A model generated the notes under the pieces. It searched no databases. It saw only the letters and a program-made list of their open reading frames with translations, and was not told the origin of the DNA. A program made the translations under genes and the position numbers. A DNA stretch of 5,418 nucleotides from Candidatus Gallibacteroides avistercoris. GTDB lineage: Bacteria > Bacteroidota > Bacteroidia > Bacteroidales > CHK158-818. Shown piece by piece: positions 1 to 5,398 of the stretch (within the stretch, counting starts at the first letter, position 1; each line of letters begins with the position of its first letter). The stretch lies in assembly GCA_018714665.1 (NCBI GenBank), contig DVNA01000041.1, positions 1 to 5,418 of the forward strand, given 5' to 3'.

Positions 1-872
1 CCCAGGGCTGTGACAATGGTGGTGATACCTACCGGGCCTCCCTTGAATTTGTCGATGATCGTTGTCAAGATCTTGTTGTCTATTTCGTCGAGCCCGTAGC
101 GGTCTATGTTCAGGGCTTCGAGCGCGAAACAGGCTATCTCCACGTCGATTCTCCCGTCGCCCTTTACCTGGGCGAAGTCCCGTACGCGGCGCAGCAGTGC
201 GTTGGCGATACGGGGAGTTCCCCGGCTGCGCAGCGCAATCTCCTGGGCGGCCTGGGTAGAGCAGTGTACCTGCAAGATGTCGGCCGATCGCAGGATGATT
301 TTGGTCAGCACGGCGTGGTCGTAATACTCCAAATGGCAGTTTATGCCGAACCGGGCCCGCAGGGGGCTGGTCAGCAATCCGCTGCGGGTGGTGGCCCCGA
401 CCAGCGTGAAGGGGTTCAGCTCTATCTGGATGGAGCGGGCACTCGGCCCCTTGTCTATCATGATGTCGATGCGGTAATCTTCCATGGCCGAATAGAGATA
501 CTCCTCGACAACGGGACTCAACCGGTGTATTTCGTCGATAAACAGCACGTCGTTCGGTTCGAGCGAGGTCAGGATACCAGCCAAATCGCCCGGCTTGTCG
601 AGTACCGGACCGGAGGTGATTTTAAAACCTACGCCCAACTCGTTGGCAATGATGTTCGAGAGAGTGGTCTTGCCCAACCCCGGAGGGCCGTGCAGCAGGA
701 CGTGGTCCAGTGCCTCCCCGCGCATTTTGGCCGCCATGGCAAAAATGCGAAGATTCTCCACCACCTTCTCCTGTCCGCTGAAATTTTCAAATCGCAACGG
801 ACGCAAGGCCTTCTCGATGTCTTTTTCCACATCGGAGAGTTGATGGTTGCGTATGTCGAAATCGTCGTTCAT
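1..872 (-). CDS. ruvB: Holliday junction branch migration ATPase RuvB (C-terminus cut by window edge)
   Basis: RuvB is the hexameric AAA+ motor that, with RuvA, drives branch migration of Holliday junctions in the cytoplasm during recombinational repair. 290 codons are visible from the ATG at 872; the family is about 340 residues, so roughly 50 residues of the C-terminal winged-helix DNA-binding domain lie beyond the left edge. Visible in order: N-terminal RPLRFENFSGQ (24-34), Walker A GPPGLGKT (62-69), Walker B LFIDEIHRL (110-118), sensor 1 GATTRSG (159-165), arginine-finger segment PLRARFG (170-176; R174 probably matches the E. coli finger), and sensor 2 region RGTPRIANALLRR (217-229). All key AAA+ residues are intact. 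The start fits the family N-terminus; no Shine-Dalgarno is seen. It lies 105 bases downstream of the DUF4294 gene on the same strand, with its own -7 box between them. Identification is near certain. Confidence 0.98.
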   Translation of the reverse strand, partial: MNDDFDIRNHQLSDVEKDIEKALRPLRFENFSGQEKVVENLRIFAMAAKMRGEALDHVLLHGPPGLGKTTLSNIIANELGVGFKITSGPVLDKPGDLAGILTSLEPNDVLFIDEIHRLSPVVEEYLYSAMEDYRIDIMIDKGPSARSIQIELNPFTLVGATTRSGLLTSPLRARFGINCHLEYYDHAVLTKIILRSADILQVHCSTQAAQEIALRSRGTPRIANALLRRVRDFAQVKGDGRIDVEIACFALEALNIDRYGLDEIDNKILTTIIDKFKGGPVGITTIVTAL

Positions 873-918
873 GGGTGTTGTTGCTGTTACGACACCTTTC
901 GGTCGTCGTATATGCCTG

Positions 919-926
919 CAAAGGTA
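919..926 (-). promoter_or_regulatory. Bacteroidetes-type -7 box for ruvB
   Basis: The minus strand reads TACCTTTG, a perfect match to the Bacteroidetes sigma-ABfr -7 consensus TAnnTTTG. It ends about 46 bases before the ruvB ATG, giving a predicted 5' leader of roughly 40 bases. No clear -33 TTTG is seen at the usual spacing, so the call rests on the -7 box and its position alone. It suggests ruvB can be transcribed independently of the upstream DUF4294 gene. Confidence 0.55.
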
Positions 927-971
927 TAAAACATTTTCGTATCCGCGATAGTCCGGAGAAGGGTATAGATT

Positions 972-990
972 CGGTTTTTAGATAAAACCG
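972..990 (-). other. Small inverted repeat over the DUF4294 stop codon
   Basis: Perfect 7-base arms CGGTTTT (972-978) and AAAACCG (984-990) surround a 5-base loop, and the TAA stop of the DUF4294 gene (980-978) lies inside. On the minus strand the hairpin is not followed by a T-run (AATCTATACCC follows), so it is a poor intrinsic terminator. It could be a weak terminator, an RNA-stability stem, or chance. Confidence 0.3.
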
Positions 991-1589
991 TGTTCAATCA
1001 GGTCGCAGATGATTTCCAGTTCGGCATCTTTTCCTTCGGGGTCCCATTCGGCTTTCAGACTGACCCCGAACAACGACCCGAAGGCCTGCCAGAAACCGGC
1101 CCGAAAACTGCCTAAGAATGCCTTGACCAGGTTGTAGGACGACTGGTTGCACTCGCGGTCAATCAACCGTATCAGCAGTTTCCCTTGCCGGTAGTTCAGC
1201 TTTTTGAGCACCGGCTTGTATTCCTTGAACAGCTCTTTTTCCATCCGCCGCAGGTGGGCGATGCGCTCCTCCTCGGTGGGCAAGGTCTCGATGTATTCGT
1301 ATGTCTCGATCAATGCCCGGTGTACCAGTTTGGCCAGCGGAAGGGTCTTGCGCACATCCTGTACCATCCGGTTGTATCCCTGCCGTTCTTTCTCGTTTTT
1401 GAACTCTTTTTTAGAGTAGATGGTGATGGCGGGCAACTGAAAACAGGGCATCTTTTCACCGTCGATATAGGCCATACGGGCAATAATCCCCTCTTGTACG
1501 GTTTGAGGAGGAGGTACCGTGTCCTGGGCTTTTGCCGGAATAGCAAAAACCAGGCAGATGGCAAAAGTGATGAAACAGCCTGTTCTCAT
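978..1589 (-). CDS. Secreted DUF4294 domain-containing protein
   Basis: A 203-residue protein with a clear N-terminal signal peptide: basic R2, hydrophobic run 5-17, and an AKA-Q signal peptidase I site near residues 19-22. It is expected in the periplasm or outside the cell. The mature part matches the DUF4294 pattern as I know it: LPAITIYSKKEFKNEKE (52-68), a YNRMVQDVRKTLPLAKL stretch (72-88), a charged probable coiled segment (about 95-130), and the conserved core GKLLIRLIDREC (136-147), SSYNLVK (150-156) and an aromatic FRAGFWQAFGSLFG (162-175). The family is conserved in Bacteroidetes and has no established function; no catalytic motif is evident. The start at 1589 is preferred because it yields the signal peptide; the next Met (39) would remove it. 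It is divergent from the radical SAM gene and same-strand with ruvB. Family assignment comes from recalled motif patterns, not a search. Confidence 0.85.
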   Translation of the reverse strand: MRTGCFITFAICLVFAIPAKAQDTVPPPQTVQEGIIARMAYIDGEKMPCFQLPAITIYSKKEFKNEKERQGYNRMVQDVRKTLPLAKLVHRALIETYEYIETLPTEEERIAHLRRMEKELFKEYKPVLKKLNYRQGKLLIRLIDRECNQSSYNLVKAFLGSFRAGFWQAFGSLFGVSLKAEWDPEGKDAELEIICDLIEHGFI

Positions 1590-1594
1590 ACCGG

Positions 1595-1602
1595 CAAAAA
1601 TA
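1595..1602 (-). promoter_or_regulatory. -7-like box directly before the DUF4294 start
   Basis: The minus strand reads TATTTTTG, matching TAnnTTTG, only five bases (CCGGT) before the ATG. If it is used, transcription would begin at or just inside the start codon, giving a leaderless or nearly leaderless mRNA. No -33 element is evident at normal spacing, and the match may be chance in AT-rich DNA; the real promoter could lie further upstream. Confidence 0.3.
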
Positions 1603-1671
1603 AACGTTTTTAGGAGAATATCCCGCTCCTGTTAATAATATTTATTATCTGCTCACATTCTCCTCGGTCTG

Positions 1672-1897
1672 TTTTCAACCGTGGTTGTTGATATTGGGTT
1701 GATTTTATGGTTTATATAGTATGATAAGATTCGTATTATGCTTATATACAAATCTTTATATGGTTGATAACTTTATTGACAAATAAAATAGTCGAAGGAC
1801 CTGCCAGGATGTTTATATCTGGGTTGATAACCGATAAACAAGGTTGATAATAATTTAAGATATAAATAGATAATGATATATCAACAGGTGTTGATAA
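1672..1897. repeat. Cluster of GGTTGATAA-type 9-mers (DnaA-box-like)
   Basis: Three exact GGTTGATAA copies lie at 1762-1770, 1822-1830 and 1842-1850. Variants are TGTTGATAA (1889-1897), GGTTGATTT (1697-1705), GTTGATAT (1687-1694), and reverse copies TTTTCAACC (1672-1680) and ATATCAACA (1878-1886). Read on the opposite strand the core is TTATCAAC[C/A], one or two changes from the DnaA box TTATCCACA. Two copies are preceded by TTTATAT (1755-1761, 1812-1818). Exact copies start 60 and 20 bases apart, near whole helical turns. The repetition is directly visible; DnaA binding is inference, and another regulator is possible. Confidence 0.6.
1879..1896. repeat. 18-bp inverted repeat TATCAACA-GG-TGTTGATA
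   Basis: Perfect 8-base arms are separated by GG. It consists of two cluster motifs facing each other, and ends 39 bases before the radical SAM -7 box. The symmetry suits a dimeric DNA-binding protein or two head-to-head DnaA-type sites. There is no T-run after it, so a terminator is unlikely. Confidence 0.55.
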
Positions 1898-1901
1898 AAA
1901 A

Positions 1902-1913
1902 CATGCAGGCATG
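1902..1913. repeat. 12-bp inverted repeat CATGC-AG-GCATG near the -33 position
   Basis: Perfect 5-base arms flank a 2-base centre. It lies 22 bases before the radical SAM -7 box (1936-1943), roughly where the -33 contact is expected, so a bound factor could block or replace -33 recognition. Arms this short can occur by chance. Confidence 0.3.
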
Positions 1914-1935
1914 AGGCATTTTGGGAATTAATCCG

Positions 1936-1943
1936 TACTTTTG
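1936..1943 (+). promoter_or_regulatory. Bacteroidetes-type -7 box for the radical SAM operon
   Basis: TACTTTTG matches TAnnTTTG and ends 18 bases before the ATG at 1962, giving a short leader of about 12 bases. TTTG at 1920-1923 is only 12 bases upstream, too near for a standard -33 element, so -33 is weak or absent. A purine-rich AGAGAAAAG (1951-1959) precedes the start. No comparable box is seen before the two following genes, so this probably drives all three. Confidence 0.6.
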
Positions 1944-1961
1944 TAAAAACAGAGAAAAGAT

Positions 1962-2738
1962 ATGCAAACCATTCTATTTCACGATATTGTTTTTGGCCCC
2001 ATCAAAAGCCGGAGACTGGGGATTTCGTTGGGTATCAACCTGCTGCCTACCGACGGGAAGATTTGCAGTTTTGACTGCATTTACTGCGAATGTGGATATA
2101 ACCGACAGGGAAAGGGCAGCGGCATCCACCGGCGCGAGGAGATAAAGGCCGCCTTGGAAAAGAAGCTGCAAGAGATGAGCGAACGGGGCGAATCCCTTGA
2201 CGTATTGACTTTTGCCGGCAACGGAGAGCCTACTCTCCACCCCGATTTTGAAGAGATTGTTGACGATACCATCCAGTTGCGCGACCGTTACTACCCCCGG
2301 AGCCGGGTCAGCGTCTTGTCCAACGCCACTTGTATCCAGCGTGAGTCGGTATTCAATGCCCTGAACAAGGTGGATAACAACATCCTGAAACTGGATTCGG
2401 CCCATACCGACACCATCCGGCTGATCAACAACCCCAATGCCCGTCAGTTCACGGCCGAGGAGCTGATACGGAACTTGCAGCGGTTCAACGGCAACTTGAT
2501 TATCCAGACCATGTTCCTCAGGGGGCAGCACAACGGTCAGACGGTTGACAACACCACCGAACGGGAGGTAACGGACTGGTTGGAGGCTTTGCAAAAAATA
2601 CGCCCGAAGAAGGTGATGATCTATACCATCGACCGTCAGACCCCCGAAAAAGCGTTGCAAAAGGTGCCGGTGGACGAGATGAACCGCATTGCCGACCGGG
2701 TACGTGCGTTGGGCTTTGAGGTGAGCGTATCGGCTTAG
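1962..2738 (+). CDS. Stand-alone radical SAM protein, COG0731-like
   Basis: A 258-residue cytosolic protein with the radical SAM cluster motif CSFDCIYC (C35, C39, C42; CxxxCxxC), which ligates a [4Fe-4S] cluster that cleaves S-adenosylmethionine to a 5'-deoxyadenosyl radical. C44 follows closely. The SAM-binding strand is FAGNGEPTLHP (84-94), equivalent to the GGE motif. An N-terminal FGPIKSRRLGISLGINLLP (11-29) and a later KLDSAHTDTIRLINNP are typical of COG0731-type proteins, a group that includes wyosine-synthase relatives. The protein ends soon after the radical SAM barrel; no SPASM or other cysteine-rich C-terminal domain is seen. Substrate is unknown, and wyosine synthesis is not implied, since that modification is archaeal/eukaryotic. 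It is the first gene of a probable three-gene operon, 29 bases before the next. Superfamily is certain; family assignment is from memory. Confidence 0.93.
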   Translation: MQTILFHDIVFGPIKSRRLGISLGINLLPTDGKICSFDCIYCECGYNRQGKGSGIHRREEIKAALEKKLQEMSERGESLDVLTFAGNGEPTLHPDFEEIVDDTIQLRDRYYPRSRVSVLSNATCIQRESVFNALNKVDNNILKLDSAHTDTIRLINNPNARQFTAEELIRNLQRFNGNLIIQTMFLRGQHNGQTVDNTTEREVTDWLEALQKIRPKKVMIYTIDRQTPEKALQKVPVDEMNRIADRVRALGFEVSVSA

Positions 2739-2767
2739 CAACAGAAAAACCTTAATCGATATAAGTT

Positions 2768-3997
2768 ATGAAACAGCACATCTTTTTTCTTTCAGCACTT
2801 TTTCTGTTCTGTTTTTCGGTAAAGGCCGAAACGATGAAGAGCATCCAGGAGTTCGGTGTCCTGCCGCAAAACACTCCCCAAACCAATGCCGAGAACCTGC
2901 AAAAAGCCATCGACTGGGCTTCCCAATCGGGAGCCGCCCTGTGGGTAGAGCCTACGGCAGAGGGCTACCCCGTGGCTTCGGGTATTGTATTGAAAGAGAG
3001 TGTCTCGTTAATTGGAGTACATGGCCCCACGGGACGGGGAACGAAACATCCGGAGAAAAATGCTCCGACAGGGTCGTTGTTCCTGATTTCCGATGAAAAG
3101 GCCCCCTTTATTACTGTGGAATCAGCTACGCAGATACGAGGTATCCAATTCTGGTATCCTCAGCAGGCGTACCAAGATAAAGATAAAATCATCCCATACC
3201 CCCCTACCATACAGATGAGCCAGGATAGAACGGCACAAGGGGTAACGCTTTCTTGCCTTACCTTTTACGGGGAGTATATCGCCATGGATTTTAACGGACG
3301 TCCCGACAACATCTGCGAACAGATTCTCTTTGAGCATTGTTATGGATACCCGTTGAGCGGGGAGTTTATCCGGATCGATTACTGTTATGACATTCCGCGC
3401 ATCCTCCATTGCCACGTAAATCCCTCCAATATGCGGATGTTCGGACGAGCTTTCTCCAAGGAGGTGGTTGATGCGGTAATAGCCCAACCTACCTATACTT
3501 TTTCCATCAACCATACCGACAATGCCCAGTTGATAGACCTGTTTACATTTGGCGCACATGGGGGAATCTATTTGGGAGAACACACCTACGGACAACTGAC
3601 CAACTTTAACCTCGACTGCGTTACCGTGGGCATTTACAAAAACGGCGGAGGAACATTCAACCGGAACTGGCAAATCGCCCAAGGGTCGATCATTGCCAAC
3701 GTAAAAGGGTGCGATACGGAGATACATCCCATCATCATTACCGGCGAGGGACATACGGCCATCTCGAACGTAGAGGCGTTCTCGGGCACCAACGGGGCGT
3801 TGACAGCCGAAGGATATTCCGACGACTTCCTGCTTATTACCGGGGATAAACCCTTGACCGTCTCCCTGTACGGGTGCCGGATGCGAAATTACCGGGCGGA
3901 GAATCCCCTTACCATCCGAAATCCGCAGGCTCGCGTGCAGGCAGTAGCCTGTGTAGATAAAGAGGAGCAGTTCTTCAATACGCTGATTAACCCATAA
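2768..3997 (+). CDS. Secreted right-handed parallel beta-helix protein (pectate-lyase/GH28-related fold)
   Basis: A 409-residue protein with a signal peptide: K2, hydrophobic core 5-18, and probable signal peptidase I cleavage at VKA-E (20/21). The mature start IQEFGVLPQNTPQTNAENLQKAIDWA (26-51), then ALWVEP (57-62), resembles the opening of Pectate_lyase_3/GH28-type beta-helices, where FG...N...AI...A caps the helix. It is followed by short beta-rich rungs with G/N/D turns: GIVLKESVSLIGVHG (72-86), PFITVESATQIRGIQFWYPQQ (113-133), a PYPPTI segment, and later GAHGGIYLG and GYSDDFLLITGDKPLTVSLYGC. Such folds usually bind or cleave acidic polysaccharides, but I cannot point to catalytic residues and the substrate is unknown. 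No sorting domain is evident at the C-terminus. No promoter box is seen in the 29-base gap upstream, and the stop abuts the next start (TAA-ATG), which suggests co-transcription and translational coupling. Fold is fairly sure; enzymatic activity is inference. Confidence 0.8.
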   Translation: MKQHIFFLSALFLFCFSVKAETMKSIQEFGVLPQNTPQTNAENLQKAIDWASQSGAALWVEPTAEGYPVASGIVLKESVSLIGVHGPTGRGTKHPEKNAPTGSLFLISDEKAPFITVESATQIRGIQFWYPQQAYQDKDKIIPYPPTIQMSQDRTAQGVTLSCLTFYGEYIAMDFNGRPDNICEQILFEHCYGYPLSGEFIRIDYCYDIPRILHCHVNPSNMRMFGRAFSKEVVDAVIAQPTYTFSINHTDNAQLIDLFTFGAHGGIYLGEHTYGQLTNFNLDCVTVGIYKNGGGTFNRNWQIAQGSIIANVKGCDTEIHPIIITGEGHTAISNVEAFSGTNGALTAEGYSDDFLLITGDKPLTVSLYGCRMRNYRAENPLTIRNPQARVQAVACVDKEEQFFNTLINP

Positions 3998-5284
3998 ATG
4001 GGCCGGAGAGAGAAGATATTCGGACTCCTGGCGGTTTGTCTGTTGGGATGGGCCTGTGTGGCGGGGAGTTCGTGGCAGGAGTGGACCGAATCCACGCTGC
4101 GTCCGCTTTCCCCTCCCGACGAGGAGGATTACCGCGATCTCCGCTTTCTCGATACCCTGTTGGCTGGCAAAACATTCATCATACTGGGGGAGGAGACCCA
4201 CGGCGAAGAGGTTACCACAGCCTATAAGGTGCGGTTGATTCGTTACCTGAATCGGCAACGGGGATATACGGTTTTATTGACCGAGGGACTGAATTTCCAT
4301 ACGCCGGCTACGGCCGCCGCCGCGAAAGAGAACGCCTCGCTGGCCTACCTCGGCTCCGACCTTTTTTCCCCTTTTTACGAAGAGCAGTCGGAGAGGTTCC
4401 GGGTGTTGGGAATCGATACCAACCCCGATGCGTCGTCCCGGAGCTTTATCGACTCGCTGCATCATGCTGTCAGCCAGGCCGAAACGGCCGATTTCCCGGT
4501 GGATTGGGAGGAAATGAAAAAAATGAACACCTTCCTGCACGATTCCCGTAACCAGGTTCCGACATCGTCGGCCTCGCTTCAAATCCGCCTGCGGCAGGCA
4601 GATGAGCTGATAACAGCGTTACACAAGGTTGGGGATAGCCTCTTGAATGGAAGCGACGGAAATGATTCGTCCGCTTTTGAACGGAAATGGTGGGTACAGA
4701 AGATAGACAACCGTATTTGCGAATTGGAAGATTTCCGGTTGTCGGTCCAGAATCTCTTTTTGCACAAAGGGTTTGCGATGGATTCGTTGTCGCGCCGGGC
4801 CATCTCGTTGCGCGACCGGCAGATGGCGGAGAACATCCGGTGGATCAAATCAATGTACCCCGACGAGAAGTTTATCATCTGGGTAGCTACCGTACACGGT
4901 ATGACATCGTACGGGTTGCTGGAAGAGCCTCATCGGAGCCGGTTCAGCTACCGCAAGTCGTTGCGCAGCTGGCTGGACGAGTGGTTTCCGGGACAAACCT
5001 ATACCCTCGCCTTCAACGACTACCGGGGGGCGGTCGATGACGGGAAGCAGCTACAAGGAGAGTTGCCGGCACCCTCGGCCGAAAGCCTGGAAGCGGTACT
5101 GAACAGCCACTACGCCTTCTCCTTTGTCGATTTCTCCACCTGTCGCGACTCGTTGCTTACCGGCCAACCGTTCAAGGCCAGTCTGGTGGGCGGAGAGAAA
5201 GAGGGGCGGTGGATGCAGGCCGTGGACGGGGTGCTGTTCATCCGGCAACAGAGGCCTTTGTACAAACAAGAATTAAAAAATTAG
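3998..5284 (+). CDS. Exported erythromycin esterase superfamily protein
   Basis: A 428-residue protein of the erythromycin-esterase (PF05139) type. The N-terminus (RREK, then hydrophobic 7-22) is an export signal; C14 and C20 are poor lipobox candidates, so lipoprotein status is open. Family motifs: ILGEETHGEE (62-71) with E65 and H68, matching the catalytic Glu-x-x-His; TEG with E96, spaced from H68 as E74 is from H46 in EreB/EreC; and SLRDRQMAENIRWI (270-283), followed by IIWVATVHGM (293-302). The last usually reads WAHNxH; H300 is kept, but the first His is Ala (A297) and the Asn is Thr. The central part (about 165-265) is helical and variable. Most family members are of unknown function and do not confer macrolide resistance; the altered motif and export signal argue against a cytosolic Ere enzyme. 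It starts immediately after the beta-helix gene's stop, with no intervening base. Confidence 0.85.
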   Translation: MGRREKIFGLLAVCLLGWACVAGSSWQEWTESTLRPLSPPDEEDYRDLRFLDTLLAGKTFIILGEETHGEEVTTAYKVRLIRYLNRQRGYTVLLTEGLNFHTPATAAAAKENASLAYLGSDLFSPFYEEQSERFRVLGIDTNPDASSRSFIDSLHHAVSQAETADFPVDWEEMKKMNTFLHDSRNQVPTSSASLQIRLRQADELITALHKVGDSLLNGSDGNDSSAFERKWWVQKIDNRICELEDFRLSVQNLFLHKGFAMDSLSRRAISLRDRQMAENIRWIKSMYPDEKFIIWVATVHGMTSYGLLEEPHRSRFSYRKSLRSWLDEWFPGQTYTLAFNDYRGAVDDGKQLQGELPAPSAESLEAVLNSHYAFSFVDFSTCRDSLLTGQPFKASLVGGEKEGRWMQAVDGVLFIRQQRPLYKQELKN

Positions 5285-5329
5285 GAATCAAACCACATCG
5301 GTTGTTGTAAAGCTTAAAACAAAATAAAA
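5285..5329. other. Convergent intergenic gap after the esterase gene
   Basis: Forty-five A-rich bases lie between the esterase stop and the hairpin. The A-rich part (5318-5329) becomes the T-tract of the minus-strand terminator. No separate plus-strand terminator is visible, so plus-strand transcription probably ends in or beyond the shared hairpin. Confidence 0.5.
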
Positions 5330-5357
5330 AAGCAGTTAAGTTGTCTCTTAACTGCTT
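5317..5357 (-). terminator. Intrinsic terminator of the minus-strand tRNA unit
   Basis: An 11-bp perfect stem (5330-5340 with 5347-5357; AAGCAGTTAAG pairs with CTTAACTGCTT) closes a 6-base loop. On the minus strand it is followed by TTTTTATTTTGTTTT, a classic U-tract. On the plus strand GTCGGGGG follows, so termination there would be weak. It sits about 42 bases beyond the predicted tRNA 3' end. Confidence 0.85.
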
Positions 5358-5384
5358 GTCGGGGGTTGTCTTGTCTTCACTTCT

Positions 5385-5393
5385 CCCCCCCCC
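5385..5393. repeat. Nine-base C/G homopolymer
   Basis: Nine consecutive C on the plus strand (G on the minus) lie between the predicted tRNA 3' end and its terminator. Such tracts vary in length by slippage and are prone to sequencing error. Here it appears non-coding, so length changes should have little effect on protein. Confidence 0.9.
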
Positions 5394-5398
5394 TTCTG

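Larger units (their letters stand above)
1590..1961. other. AT-rich divergent intergenic region with GTTGATAA motif cluster
   Basis: These 372 bases separate the divergently transcribed DUF4294 and radical SAM genes. I find no credible coding sequence in them. From about 1630 to 1960 the DNA is visibly much richer in A+T than the flanking genes. It holds GTTGAT motifs starting at 1687, 1698, 1763, 1823, 1843 and 1890, reverse-orientation relatives at 1672-1680 (TTTTCAACC) and 1879-1886 (TATCAACA), two short palindromes (1879-1896 and 1902-1913), a small inverted repeat (1612-1616 with 1626-1630), and promoter-like boxes toward both flanking genes. Confidence 0.8.

Noticed and set aside
264..929. 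Plus-strand open frame (221 codons) over ruvB
   Set aside because: It lies opposite a clear RuvB reading frame with all AAA+ motifs; antisense shadow.
1762..1850. CRISPR-like array from repeated GGTTGATAA
   Set aside because: Repeats are only 9 bases, spacings are irregular (60 and 20), and no cas gene is present.
1974..2741. Minus-strand open frame (255 codons) opposite the radical SAM gene
   Set aside because: The plus strand encodes intact radical SAM motifs; the antisense translation has no domain features.
3122..4258. Long minus-strand open frame (378 codons) opposite the beta-helix and esterase genes
   Set aside because: Its translation has no recognisable domain, it spans the junction of two well-supported plus-strand genes, and it is open through codon bias of the sense genes.
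3998..5284. Macrolide resistance gene (ereA/ereB)
   Set aside because: Only superfamily motifs are shared, the distal His motif is altered, the protein has an export signal, and there is no mobile context.
5330..5357. Terminator of the plus-strand operon
   Set aside because: On the plus strand the hairpin is followed by GTCGGGGG, not a T-run; the T-run is on the minus side, so its main role is for the tRNA unit.
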